From positions 1-64,000 of the forward strand of contig JAFQOG010000016.1 in assembly GCA_017420755.1 (NCBI GenBank): a stretch of DNA of 64,000 nucleotides, written 5' to 3'. Shown one piece after another: positions 24,947 through 33,261 of this stretch. Below the pieces are notes generated by a model. The model was not told the origin of the DNA. It saw nothing but the letters and a program-made list of their open reading frames with translations, and did not search any database. How positions within the stretch are numbered: the stretch's first letter is position 1; every line of letters begins with the position of its first letter. The position numbers were made by a program, and so were the translations under genes. Source of the stretch: Clostridia bacterium. Its GTDB lineage: Bacteria > Bacillota > Clostridia > Oscillospirales > CAG-272.

Positions 24947-25834
24947 ATGTATATAGCAGACAATTGGAAGGATTATGAGCTACTTGATACATCTGATGGC
25001 GAAAGGCTTGAAAGATGGGGAAAATACATACTCATTCGCCCAGACCCACAGGTGATTTGGAAGGGTAAAAGAGAGCATAAGCTTTGGCGTAGCGCTCACG
25101 GAATCTATCGTAGATCAAGCTCCGGTGGAGGCGCATGGGTAAAAAACGATGTGCCTGAAAAGTGGACTATTAAATATAAGGATCTGACCTTTGCCTTGAA
25201 GCCAATGGGTTTTAAGCACACAGGACTTTTTCCTGAGCAGGCTGCTAACTGGGATTGGTTTAGCGAGCTAATTAAGAAAAGAAGAGCACAGGGCAAGGAT
25301 GTAAAGGTCCTAAACCTCTTTGCCTACACAGGTGGAGCTACTGCCGCATCAGCTAAGGCCGGCGCACAGGTTGTCCATGTTGATGCGTCCAAGGGAATGG
25401 TAGCATGCGCAAAGGAAAATCTTGCTCTAAGTGGACTTGGAGACGCTCCTGTTAGATATATTGTAGATGACTGTCGCAAATTTGTCGAAAGAGAAATTCG
25501 TCGTGGTAACAAGTACGATGCTATAATTATGGACCCCCCATCATATGGCAGAGGCCCGGGTGGAGAGGTTTGGAAGCTTGAGGACGCAGTATGCGATTTT
25601 GTCGCATTGTGCGAAAGGGTGCTCTCTGATGATCCCTTGTTCTTCCTTATTAACTCATATACCACAGGACTTAGCGCACTGACAATGGGCTATGTTCTAG
25701 ATATAGAAATTGTAAAAAAGCATGGTGGGGTGTCTAGCACAGCAGAGCTAGCGCTTCCCGTTACGCAAACCGGAAGCTATTTGCCATGTGGAGCAAGCGC
25801 ACGCTGGGTGTGCGATGAAATGGCTCAAGATTGA
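24947..25834 (+). CDS. Class I SAM-dependent RNA methyltransferase (RlmI/RlmK-like)
   Basis: The protein has 295 residues. The SAM-binding motif is NLFAYTGGATAASAKAGA, followed by the acidic residue in VVHVDASKG and the IMDPPSYGRGPGGE motif; together with the KPMGFKHTGLFPEQ segment these mark the rRNA m5C methyltransferase RlmI relatives. The DPPSYG motif is preceded by the typical SPxG-like rim. A PUA domain is not obvious at the N terminus, so it is shorter than RlmI. It starts 9 bases after ruvC, with GAGG overlapping the ruvC stop. Confidence 0.88.
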   Translation: MYIADNWKDYELLDTSDGERLERWGKYILIRPDPQVIWKGKREHKLWRSAHGIYRRSSSGGGAWVKNDVPEKWTIKYKDLTFALKPMGFKHTGLFPEQAANWDWFSELIKKRRAQGKDVKVLNLFAYTGGATAASAKAGAQVVHVDASKGMVACAKENLALSGLGDAPVRYIVDDCRKFVEREIRRGNKYDAIIMDPPSYGRGPGGEVWKLEDAVCDFVALCERVLSDDPLFFLINSYTTGLSALTMGYVLDIEIVKKHGGVSSTAELALPVTQTGSYLPCGASARWVCDEMAQD

Positions 25835-25851
25835 GCTATCAAGGAGAAAAA

Positions 25852-26736
25852 ATGAATCCAATTATAAAGCTAGAAAATGTTTCTTATTCCTACCCCGGTG
25901 ACGAGGAGGAGAGAGGAATATACGCAGTTAAAAATTTGTCCCTTGAAATAAATGAGGGTGAATTTGTTGCTATTTTAGGACATAATGGCTCGGGAAAATC
26001 GACCTGTGCAAAGCTAATGAATATGATTTTAAGCCCTAACGAGGGAAAAATATTCATTGATGGCAAGGACATTACCGAGGAAATGACCGATAGCGACATT
26101 CTTGAGGTTAGAAAAAAGGTTGGAATGGTTTTCCAAAACCCCGATAACCAAATTGTCGCCACCATCGTCGAGGAGGATGTTGCCTTTGGCCCTGAAAATT
26201 TGGGAATTGAGCCAAGCGAAATTAGACGACGAGTTGATGAGGCGTTAGAAATCGTTAACATGACCGCCTATGCTCGCCATGCCCCTCACAAGCTCTCCGG
26301 TGGACAAAAGCAAAGAGTGGCTATTGCCGGAATTATCGCCATGAAGCCCAAATGTATCATTTTTGACGAGTCAACCGCTATGCTTGACCCTATGGGACGC
26401 AAGGATGTTATGAATACAATCCTTCGCTTAAATCGCGAGGAAGGAATAACAATTATATTAATCACTCACTATATGAACGAGGCATCACTTGCCGATAGAG
26501 TAATTGTAATGAGAGATGGTGAGCTTTATCTTGAGGGAAAGCCTCAAAGCGTATTCTGCCAAACCGAAAAGCTCTGGAAAGCAGGACTTGAAGTGCCACA
26601 GGGGGTAGAGCTAATATACAAGCTAAACCAAGAGCTTGGACTTGATATACCGCTAGGCGTGTATGATTTTGATACCTGCGCCGAGCTAATTGAAAAGGAA
26701 ATTAATAAAACAGGAAAAAACAATGCCGATAGTTAA
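25852..26736 (+). CDS. ecfA1: ECF transporter ATPase EcfA1
   Basis: The protein has 294 residues. It has Walker A GHNGSGKST (43-51), the Q-loop VGMVFQNPDNQIVATIVEEDVAFGPENLG typical of ECF ATPases (read in parts), signature LSGGQKQR, and Walker B CIIFDESTAMLDP with the family's Glu. EcfA1 and EcfA2 form the motor that energises vitamin or metal uptake with EcfT and exchangeable S components. AAGGAG lies 5 bases from ATG 25852; the frame's earlier TTG overlaps the previous stop and is rejected. It overlaps ecfA2 by 14 bases. Confidence 0.95.
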   Translation: MNPIIKLENVSYSYPGDEEERGIYAVKNLSLEINEGEFVAILGHNGSGKSTCAKLMNMILSPNEGKIFIDGKDITEEMTDSDILEVRKKVGMVFQNPDNQIVATIVEEDVAFGPENLGIEPSEIRRRVDEALEIVNMTAYARHAPHKLSGGQKQRVAIAGIIAMKPKCIIFDESTAMLDPMGRKDVMNTILRLNREEGITIILITHYMNEASLADRVIVMRDGELYLEGKPQSVFCQTEKLWKAGLEVPQGVELIYKLNQELGLDIPLGVYDFDTCAELIEKEINKTGKNNADS

Positions 26737-27592
26737 AATAGAAAATGTGAGCTTCACATACGGAAGGAAAACACCATACGAAATCCACGCTCTTGATAGT
26801 GTTAATATCGCCATTGAGGAAAATCTTATAACAGGCATAATAGGACACACGGGCTCGGGTAAATCAACCCTTGTCCAAATGTTCAATGGCCTTATAAGGC
26901 CCGATAGTGGAAGCGTAATTATTGATGGCGAGAATATATGGGATAAGCCAAAGCAAATTGGAAAAATTCGCTTTAAGGTCGGTATGGTTATGCAGTATCC
27001 GGAATATCAGCTTTTTGCTGAAACCGTAAAGGAGGATATTGCTTATGGCCCTAAAAACATGGGGCTTGATGATGAGGAAATCAATCGCAGAATAGAAAAA
27101 AGCGCGCGCTTTTGTGGGCTTGATTTTTCTGTGCTTGAAAAATCCCCCTTCGACCTTTCGGGAGGACAAAAAAGAAGAGTAGCCCTTGCGGGAGTAATGG
27201 CGATGGAGCCAAAGCTTTTGGTGCTTGACGAGCCCGCCGCAGGACTTGATCCACGAGGCAGAAGAGAAATCCTTGGAGGCATCAAGGAGTATCAACGCCA
27301 AAGTGGAAATAGCGTCGTAATTGTAAGTCATAGCATGGAAGATATGGCTATGTATTGTGATAGAATAATCGTTATGGCAAACGGAAGAATTATCCTAGAG
27401 GGAACACCTGCCGAGGTCTTCTCTCAGGCAAGCGTTTTGCAGTCTGCGGGGCTAGATGTTCCGGAAGTCACAAAAATTGTGACCGCACTTCGCAGAAGAG
27501 GTGTTAAAATATCTTCAGATATCTACACAATACAAGGTGCTCTTGAAGCAATTGCAAAATGCGCGTCAGGAGGTGAAGAGAATGTCACTTGA
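26723..27592 (+). CDS. ecfA2: ECF transporter ATPase EcfA2
   Basis: The protein has 289 residues. Walker A is GHTGSGKST, the Q-loop region VGMVMQYPEYQLFAETV is typical of EcfA2, and the signature LSGGQKRRVALAG and Walker B LLVLDEPAAGLDPRG follow. ATG 26723 matches the family start (MPIVKIENVSFTY); its ribosome binding site is weak (CAGGA), consistent with coupling to ecfA1, whose end it overlaps by 14 bases. Confidence 0.95.
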   Translation: MPIVKIENVSFTYGRKTPYEIHALDSVNIAIEENLITGIIGHTGSGKSTLVQMFNGLIRPDSGSVIIDGENIWDKPKQIGKIRFKVGMVMQYPEYQLFAETVKEDIAYGPKNMGLDDEEINRRIEKSARFCGLDFSVLEKSPFDLSGGQKRRVALAGVMAMEPKLLVLDEPAAGLDPRGRREILGGIKEYQRQSGNSVVIVSHSMEDMAMYCDRIIVMANGRIILEGTPAEVFSQASVLQSAGLDVPEVTKIVTALRRRGVKISSDIYTIQGALEAIAKCASGGEENVT

Positions 27593-28424
27593 TATCACAT
27601 TGGGACAGTATTACGACACAAAGTCCCTAATTCACCGCCTTGACCCAAGAACAAAGCTGTTCTTTGTCATAATCTATATTGTTGCAATCTTTGTTGCTAA
27701 GGAAATAATGGCATTCGCCTTCCTTGCGCTAGTATTGATTACAACAATAATAGTTAGCAGAGTTCCGCTAAGAGTAATTTTTAAGGGCTTAAAGCCACTT
27801 ACGGTGATAATTATTTTCACAGCAATTTTGAATATGTTTATCACAAAGGCGCAAAGTGAGCCACTCTTTTCCGTGACCATAATTCCAAATGCATGGACAC
27901 TCACGCTTTACAAAGAGGGACTTATTAACGCAGGAATTTTAGCACTTAGAATTATACTTCTTATTTTGCAAACAAGTCTATTTTTCTCGTATGCAACAAC
28001 GCCAATTGAGCTAACAGATGGACTGGAAATGTCATTATCTCCACTAAAAAAGATAAAGGTTCCCGTTCACGAGTTTGCGATGATGATGACAATTGCCCTA
28101 AGATTTATTCCGACGCTAGTTGACGAAACCTCGAAAATAATGAACGCTCAAAAGGCGAGAGGTGCAGATTTTTCAAGCGGAGGTCTAATCAAAAAGGCAA
28201 AGGCGCTCATTCCAATCATAATACCGCTCTTCATTTCTTCGTTTAGAAGGGCAGAGGAGCTTGCAACAGCGATGGAATGTAGATGCTATCATGGCGGAGA
28301 TGGCAGAACAAGAATGAAAAAGCTCAAAATGAAGGCAAGAGATTATACAGGACTCCTACTAACGCTTTCGATTTTAGCAGGAGTAATCCTCTTGAACCTT
28401 TACACAAGCATTTATTCAATATAA
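27582..28424 (+). CDS. ecfT: ECF transporter transmembrane component EcfT
   Basis: The protein has 280 residues. The N terminus MSLDITLGQYYDTKSLIHRL is a standard EcfT start. Membrane segments follow, then the two coupling-helix Ala-Arg-Gly-type motifs (AQKARGADF and AMECRCYHGG) that dock on EcfA1 and EcfA2. AGGAGG lies about 9 bases before ATG 27582, inside the end of ecfA2 (11-base overlap). No S component is encoded next to it, which fits a shared group II module serving unlinked S components such as the candidate at 8342-8860. Confidence 0.94.
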   Translation: MSLDITLGQYYDTKSLIHRLDPRTKLFFVIIYIVAIFVAKEIMAFAFLALVLITTIIVSRVPLRVIFKGLKPLTVIIIFTAILNMFITKAQSEPLFSVTIIPNAWTLTLYKEGLINAGILALRIILLILQTSLFFSYATTPIELTDGLEMSLSPLKKIKVPVHEFAMMMTIALRFIPTLVDETSKIMNAQKARGADFSSGGLIKKAKALIPIIIPLFISSFRRAEELATAMECRCYHGGDGRTRMKKLKMKARDYTGLLLTLSILAGVILLNLYTSIYSI

Positions 28425-28436
28425 AAGGGAGAAAAT

Positions 28437-29195
28437 ATGAAAATCCTCATAACGCTTTCATATGTTGGCACAGGGTATATGGGATATCAGCTACAGGGCG
28501 ATAAGCCAACCGTTGCACTCATGCTAAATCGAGCTGTAAGAAAGGCCTTTGGCTTCGATTGCAATGTGACGGGATGCTCTCGCACCGATAGCGGTGTTCA
28601 CGCTCTTGGCTATTGTGCCACGATAGAACCAAAAAACAAGCAAAATCAAATAACCGTTCCCCTTGACAAAATTCCAATAGCTCTTAATACAATGCTTCCA
28701 AGCGATATATGCGTTATATCCGCTAAGGAGGTAAGCGACGATTTTCACGCTCGCTATAATGTAGTAAAAAAGGAATATGTTTATAAAATTCGTACAAGCC
28801 CTATAAGAGATCCGTTTCTTTCCGGACGAGTTCTTGAATATGGCAGAGAAATAAGCGATGAGTCGCTAGCCAAAATGCAAATCGGCGCATCGCAATTTAT
28901 CGGAACGCATAAATTTGACGCGTTTATGTCAGCAGGCTCTAAGGTAGATGACACGACAAGAACAGTATATAAAAGCTTCCTAAAAAGGAAAGGGGATATA
29001 GTTGAATTTCATGTAGTAGCTGACGGCTTTCTTTACAACATGGTGAGGATTATGGTAGGCACGCTCTTGGATATTGAAAGGGGCAAAATCAACGAGAGCA
29101 CAATATCGTGGATCATCAGCTTGAAGGACCGTAAAAATGCCGGACAAACCGCAAGACCGGATGGTCTGTATTTAAAGAAAGTATATTATCATTAA
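28437..29195 (+). CDS. truA: tRNA pseudouridine(38-40) synthase TruA
   Basis: The protein has 252 residues. TruA isomerises uridines 38-40 in the anticodon stem-loop. The catalytic Asp51 lies in GCSRTDSGVHA; the FLYNMVRIMVGTLLDIERG segment and the C-terminal KNAGQTARPDGLYL motif are characteristic. It follows ecfT by 12 bases, an arrangement (ecfA1-ecfA2-ecfT-truA) common in Firmicutes. AAAGGGAG precedes the ATG. No hairpin terminator is evident after it; a new promoter begins 20 bases downstream. Confidence 0.97.
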   Translation: MKILITLSYVGTGYMGYQLQGDKPTVALMLNRAVRKAFGFDCNVTGCSRTDSGVHALGYCATIEPKNKQNQITVPLDKIPIALNTMLPSDICVISAKEVSDDFHARYNVVKKEYVYKIRTSPIRDPFLSGRVLEYGREISDESLAKMQIGASQFIGTHKFDAFMSAGSKVDDTTRTVYKSFLKRKGDIVEFHVVADGFLYNMVRIMVGTLLDIERGKINESTISWIISLKDRKNAGQTARPDGLYLKKVYYH

Positions 29196-29215
29196 AATAT
29201 TTTTTGGCGTCACTA

Positions 29216-29244
29216 TTGACAAATGCCGAAAAAGGTTGTATAAT
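29216..29244 (+). promoter_or_regulatory. Consensus sigma-A promoter of first CvpA-like gene
   Basis: TTGACA-N17-TATAAT, identical to consensus at all twelve positions. Confidence 0.9.
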
Positions 29245-29302
29245 ACTTAAATAGGAAAAGGATTTTATAGCCCAAAAGGGCTGAAAGGCAATAAGGGTAG
29301 CA

Positions 29303-30034
29303 ATGGTTAGCTTAATAATTGACATAGTAATTGCACTGATTTGCTTAATTATCATAATTAGAAACGCTGCAAGAGGCTTTATTAAGTCGTTTATGGCATT
29401 CGCTAGAACGATTTTGGCAATATTGCTTGCATGGTGCTTAAATCCACCGTTTGCAGGACTTTTAGAGGAAAAATTTTTCTCCGAGATGTCGCAGGGATGG
29501 GTATATAACGCATTCGTTTCTACATACGACGGAGAGGGCGCATATAAGCTATATACGCTTTTCGATGGTATTCCCGAATGGTTTACTAACGCACTAATGC
29601 GTTCCGGTGTTGATGAGCAAACGGTTCAAAAATATTTTTATAGTGGAGAGAGCGCTCCAATCGAGGTAGTAGAACAGCTTTCTGCTAGTCTTGGTGGACT
29701 TCTTTCATCTTTAATTTCAACAATTCTTGCGGTAATTATCATATTTGTAGTTGTTGAAATCGTACTACTGCTTTTGGGATTGCTTCTCAATAAGGTAGGA
29801 CAAATTCCAATTTTTAGATTTTTAAACATACTTCTCGGTGCAGCGATAGGAGTTGTGTTCTCAGCTGTAATCGTATTCTTGCTAACAGGTGCAATAATCT
29901 GGATCATAAGATTTGGCGCATCCTATAATGCAAATGTGTTTACCGAGTCATTAATTACGGATTCAATCTTCTTAAATTTCGTAAACGAAAAGAATCTGTG
30001 GTCGATGCTTTCGGATCTTATTTTTGGAGCATAA
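29303..30034 (+). CDS. CvpA-like membrane protein 1
   Basis: The protein has 243 residues and about four membrane segments. The N terminus (LIIDIVIALICLIIIIRNAA, then RGFIKSFMAFAR) has the CvpA/colicin V production family pattern, and the middle has a long extracytoplasmic stretch between segments one and the C-terminal pair. CvpA is linked to envelope integrity and bile or solvent tolerance in other bacteria, but its activity is not known. The ribosome binding site is modest (AAGGGT). It is followed by a terminator and then by a paralogue with the same layout. Confidence 0.8.
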   Translation: MVSLIIDIVIALICLIIIIRNAARGFIKSFMAFARTILAILLAWCLNPPFAGLLEEKFFSEMSQGWVYNAFVSTYDGEGAYKLYTLFDGIPEWFTNALMRSGVDEQTVQKYFYSGESAPIEVVEQLSASLGGLLSSLISTILAVIIIFVVVEIVLLLLGLLLNKVGQIPIFRFLNILLGAAIGVVFSAVIVFLLTGAIIWIIRFGASYNANVFTESLITDSIFLNFVNEKNLWSMLSDLIFGA

Positions 30035-30042
30035 TAAAAAAT

Positions 30043-30078
30043 AAAAGATTTTCGCCCCTAAAAAGCGAAAATCTTTTT
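30043..30078 (+). terminator. Terminator between the two CvpA-like genes
   Basis: A 13-bp stem (30043-30055 with 30065-30077) ending in a T-run. Confidence 0.87.
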
Positions 30079-30109
30079 GTTTTAATGACACTTTATTTTG
30101 CACATACTA

Positions 30110-30138
30110 TTGACAATTACAAAAAATAAATATATAAT
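30110..30138 (+). promoter_or_regulatory. Consensus sigma-A promoter of second CvpA-like gene / clpE-like operon
   Basis: TTGACA-N17-TATAAT, again a full consensus match, as for the first paralogue. Confidence 0.9.
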
Positions 30139-30188
30139 TATTATGTATAGTTTTATTTAATCTTTAAAGGAGAGGACAAATTTAAATT

Positions 30189-30902
30189 ATGGGAATTGTA
30201 ATAGACATACTTTTACTAGCGATAGCAGTAATATTTATAATAAGACACGCTCGTCTTGGATTTGTTAAGTCGGTGCTTAACTCACTCAAGGCTCTTCTCG
30301 CTATTGGACTCGCATTTTTACTACGCGTGCCCGTGGCAAGACTTTTTGATTCATGGTTTATGAACAAGGCTGTAACGCAATGGGTGTATGAATCGCTTAG
30401 CTCGTCAGCTATCGGCGCAGACCCCGCCTTTGACCTAGTTACTCTATATGAAACATGCCCAATGGCATACAATGGATTGTTGTCATCATTTGGACTTGAA
30501 ACAGAGGGTCTAGACGGACAAATCACAAACATCGAAAGCCTAAGTGATGAGGCAATAGTTGCCTTGTCAGAGAATATAGGCTCATCACTTTCGTATTTTT
30601 GCTCAATCGCATTAGCGCTTCTTGTGCTATTCGTGATTGCAATTATAGCTCTAACAATCGTTATTGCAGTTTTGGACCTAGTAACACGCTTGCCCGTACT
30701 CAACTTCCTAAACAGAGTACTCGGTGGAGTAATAGGCGTGGTTTGGGCAGCGCTCTTTGCATGGGCTCTTGGAACTGTTCTTACAGTAGTTTCAACCTTC
30801 TTGCCCGACCTTATCGGACAAAACGCAATCACCGATTCAATTATATTGGGACTCTTGGCTGATATTCAAGCGCTCAATATAATTCCGGGCTTATTCCAAT
30901 AA
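30189..30902 (+). CDS. CvpA-like membrane protein 2
   Basis: The protein has 237 residues. It is a paralogue of the gene upstream: same length class, same N-terminal pattern (IDILLLAIAVIFIIRHAR, then LGFVKSVLNSLKALLA), same C-terminal membrane pair (FLNRVLGGVIGVVW corresponds to FLNILLGAAIGVVF). The two probably arose by duplication. AAGGAGAGG lies 12 bases before the ATG. The clpE-like gene starts 22 bases after it and shares its transcript. Confidence 0.8.
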   Translation: MGIVIDILLLAIAVIFIIRHARLGFVKSVLNSLKALLAIGLAFLLRVPVARLFDSWFMNKAVTQWVYESLSSSAIGADPAFDLVTLYETCPMAYNGLLSSFGLETEGLDGQITNIESLSDEAIVALSENIGSSLSYFCSIALALLVLFVIAIIALTIVIAVLDLVTRLPVLNFLNRVLGGVIGVVWAALFAWALGTVLTVVSTFLPDLIGQNAITDSIILGLLADIQALNIIPGLFQ

Positions 30903-30924
30903 TTAAGAAAAGGTATTTATTTCT

Positions 30925-33252
30925 ATGAAAATGTGCGCAAGATGCAATAAAAATCCGGCATCAGTTTTTATAACAAGAATAGAAAACAACGAAACAAAGC
31001 AGGAATGGCTTTGCGTTCTTTGTGCTCAAAAGTTGGGACTTGTAAAGCCTGAGGATATATTTCGACAGGCAGGCATCACTCCTGAGGATGTCGATGATAT
31101 GAAGCAGTTCTTTTCAAATCCCGAAATGCTAGCAGAGGCACTATCTGGCGAGGACGGAGATGGCTCCGACTTTCCAACAATTGATTTCAACAAGCTTATG
31201 CGCGCAGCAGGCTTGTCCAATAATAACAATAACGCCGACACTCCCGCAAATGCCGAGGAAGGCTCTAGCGAGGGCGAGAATAATAAAAGAGATAGATCTC
31301 GCTCAACAAAAAAAGCTCCTCGTGAGCGTAAGCATCTTACGACATTCTGTCACAACCTAACCGCAGATGCGCTAAACGGAAGGCTTGATAGAATTGTCGG
31401 CAGAGAAAGAGAGCTTGAAAGGGTTATTCAAATCCTTAGCCGTCGCCAAAAAAACAATCCTTGCTTAATAGGTGAGCCGGGCGTAGGAAAAACCGCTATT
31501 GCTGAGGCACTAGCTCAAAGAATAGTTGACGGAAATGTTCCGTATAAGCTAAAAAATTGTGAGGTATTCTTAGTGGACCTTACAGCTCTTGTTGCCGGCA
31601 CGCAGTTTAGAGGACAGTTTGAGGGAAGAATAAATGGTCTTATAAACGAGGTAAAGGAAGCAGGCAACATCATTCTCGTAATAGACGAGGTTCATAATAT
31701 CGTTGGCACAGGTAATTCCGAGGGAAGCATGAATGCAGCTAATATTCTAAAGCCCGCACTCTCTCGTGGAGAAATCCAAATTATCGGTGCAACAACAATG
31801 AGCGAGTATAGAAAATATATCGAAAAGGATTCTGCTCTTGAGCGTCGCTTCCAGCCTGTAAAGGTTGAAGAGCCATCAATTGATGAATGTATCGAAATGC
31901 TCAAGGGAATTAAACATTACTATGAGATTTATCATGGAGTAAAAATCCCTGACGATATTATCAAAACAGTTGTGGTAATGAGCGAAAGATATATCAATGA
32001 TAGATTTTTGCCCGATAAGGCGATAGATATCATAGATGAGGCTTGCTCTCATATCGTTTTAAACTCTCCTCATATAAACGAGCGTCATTCGCTTATCGAA
32101 AGCCTTGCAAAAATTGATGCAGGACTTGAGGCTGTAAATGCCAAAATCACGGAGGGAGAGCCAACTGAGGCGGATTATAAGACCCTAGCAGAGCTAAAGG
32201 CATCTCGCTCTCAGCTTTTAATAGAAAAGAAAAGACTTGACGAGCTGTGCGAGGGAACTGAAATGACAGTTGCCGACATCGCAAATGTAATCGAAATTTG
32301 GACGGGAATTCCCGCAACTAATATCTCGGTTGATGAGCTCGGTCAGCTTGCAGGGCTTGAGGATAATATTAAGCTTAGAATAATAGGACAGGACGAGGCA
32401 GTATCGGCAGTATCTCGTGCAATACGCAGAAATAGAGCCGGCGTTGCAACTAAGCGTCGCCCCGTTTCATTTGTATTTGCAGGACCAACAGGCGTCGGTA
32501 AAACGGAGCTTGTTAAAACTCTTGCAAATCAGCTTTTCAACACTCCGGATGCTTTAATTAGACTTGATATGTCAGAGTTTATGGAAAAGCATTCTGTGTC
32601 AAAGATAATAGGAGCGCCTCCGGGCTATGTTGGCTATGACGAGGCAGGACAGCTTACCGAAAAAATAAGGCGTCGCCCTTATTCCGTAATCCTCTTTGAC
32701 GAAATTGAAAAGGCTCATCCCGATGTTCTCAATGTTTTACTTCAAATTCTTGATGAGGGTAGAATTACCGACTCTCAAGGAAGAGTAGTAAATTTTGAAA
32801 ACACCGTCATTATTATGACAACAAACGCAGGCTCAACCGTAACCTCTAGCACCGCAGGCTTTGCCCAAGAGCAAAGCAAGCATGATGCAGACAAGACCCA
32901 AAAGGCATTGTCCGAGTTTATGCGCCCTGAGTTTATAAATAGAATTGACGAAATCATCACCTTCCGCTCTCTTGAGCTTGATGATTTCAAGCAAATCGCA
33001 AAAATAATGCTAAACGACCTAAAGGAAGCCCTTTTGGAAAGAAGTATCAGCCTCACCTACACAGACGAGGTATGCGATTTTGTAGCCGAAAAATCATATA
33101 GTCGTAAGTTTGGCGCAAGAAATATGCGTAGATTTATCCAAACAGAAATAGAGGATAGACTTGCAAATGCAATAATTTTTGAAAACAAGGCAAAAATCGA
33201 AGCCGCATCGCTAACAATTGAAAATGGCGAGCTAAAGCTTTCGTATATTTAA
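30925..33252 (+). CDS. ClpE-type AAA+ unfoldase with N-terminal zinc finger
   Basis: The protein has 775 residues. It starts with a zinc finger (Cys4, Cys7, Cys30, Cys33) in place of the Clp-N repeats, which is the hallmark of ClpE and of McsA-like domains, then a low-complexity Asn/Glu/Ser and basic linker (about 95-137). Two AAA+ modules follow: Walker A at 183-190 (GEPGVGKT) and about 520-527 (GPTGVGKT), with a short UvrB/M-type middle region between. The loop at the position of the ClpP-docking (V/I/L)GF tripeptide reads AGF. ClpE works with ClpP in degrading aggregated proteins and is CtsR-controlled in Bacillus; no CtsR site was identified here. Confidence 0.88.
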   Translation: MKMCARCNKNPASVFITRIENNETKQEWLCVLCAQKLGLVKPEDIFRQAGITPEDVDDMKQFFSNPEMLAEALSGEDGDGSDFPTIDFNKLMRAAGLSNNNNNADTPANAEEGSSEGENNKRDRSRSTKKAPRERKHLTTFCHNLTADALNGRLDRIVGRERELERVIQILSRRQKNNPCLIGEPGVGKTAIAEALAQRIVDGNVPYKLKNCEVFLVDLTALVAGTQFRGQFEGRINGLINEVKEAGNIILVIDEVHNIVGTGNSEGSMNAANILKPALSRGEIQIIGATTMSEYRKYIEKDSALERRFQPVKVEEPSIDECIEMLKGIKHYYEIYHGVKIPDDIIKTVVVMSERYINDRFLPDKAIDIIDEACSHIVLNSPHINERHSLIESLAKIDAGLEAVNAKITEGEPTEADYKTLAELKASRSQLLIEKKRLDELCEGTEMTVADIANVIEIWTGIPATNISVDELGQLAGLEDNIKLRIIGQDEAVSAVSRAIRRNRAGVATKRRPVSFVFAGPTGVGKTELVKTLANQLFNTPDALIRLDMSEFMEKHSVSKIIGAPPGYVGYDEAGQLTEKIRRRPYSVILFDEIEKAHPDVLNVLLQILDEGRITDSQGRVVNFENTVIIMTTNAGSTVTSSTAGFAQEQSKHDADKTQKALSEFMRPEFINRIDEIITFRSLELDDFKQIAKIMLNDLKEALLERSISLTYTDEVCDFVAEKSYSRKFGARNMRRFIQTEIEDRLANAIIFENKAKIEAASLTIENGELKLSYI

Positions 33253-33261
33253 GGAGTGCTT

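Noticed and set aside
25831-25851. Upstream extension of ecfA1 starting at TTG 25831
   Set aside because: It would overlap the methyltransferase stop and has no ribosome binding site; AAGGAG is correctly placed for ATG 25852.
30182-30832. Long open frame on the minus strand opposite the second CvpA-like gene
   Set aside because: Composition is Ser/Thr/Arg-rich and repetitive, there is no ribosome binding site, and the plus strand has a clear family member with promoter and ribosome binding site.
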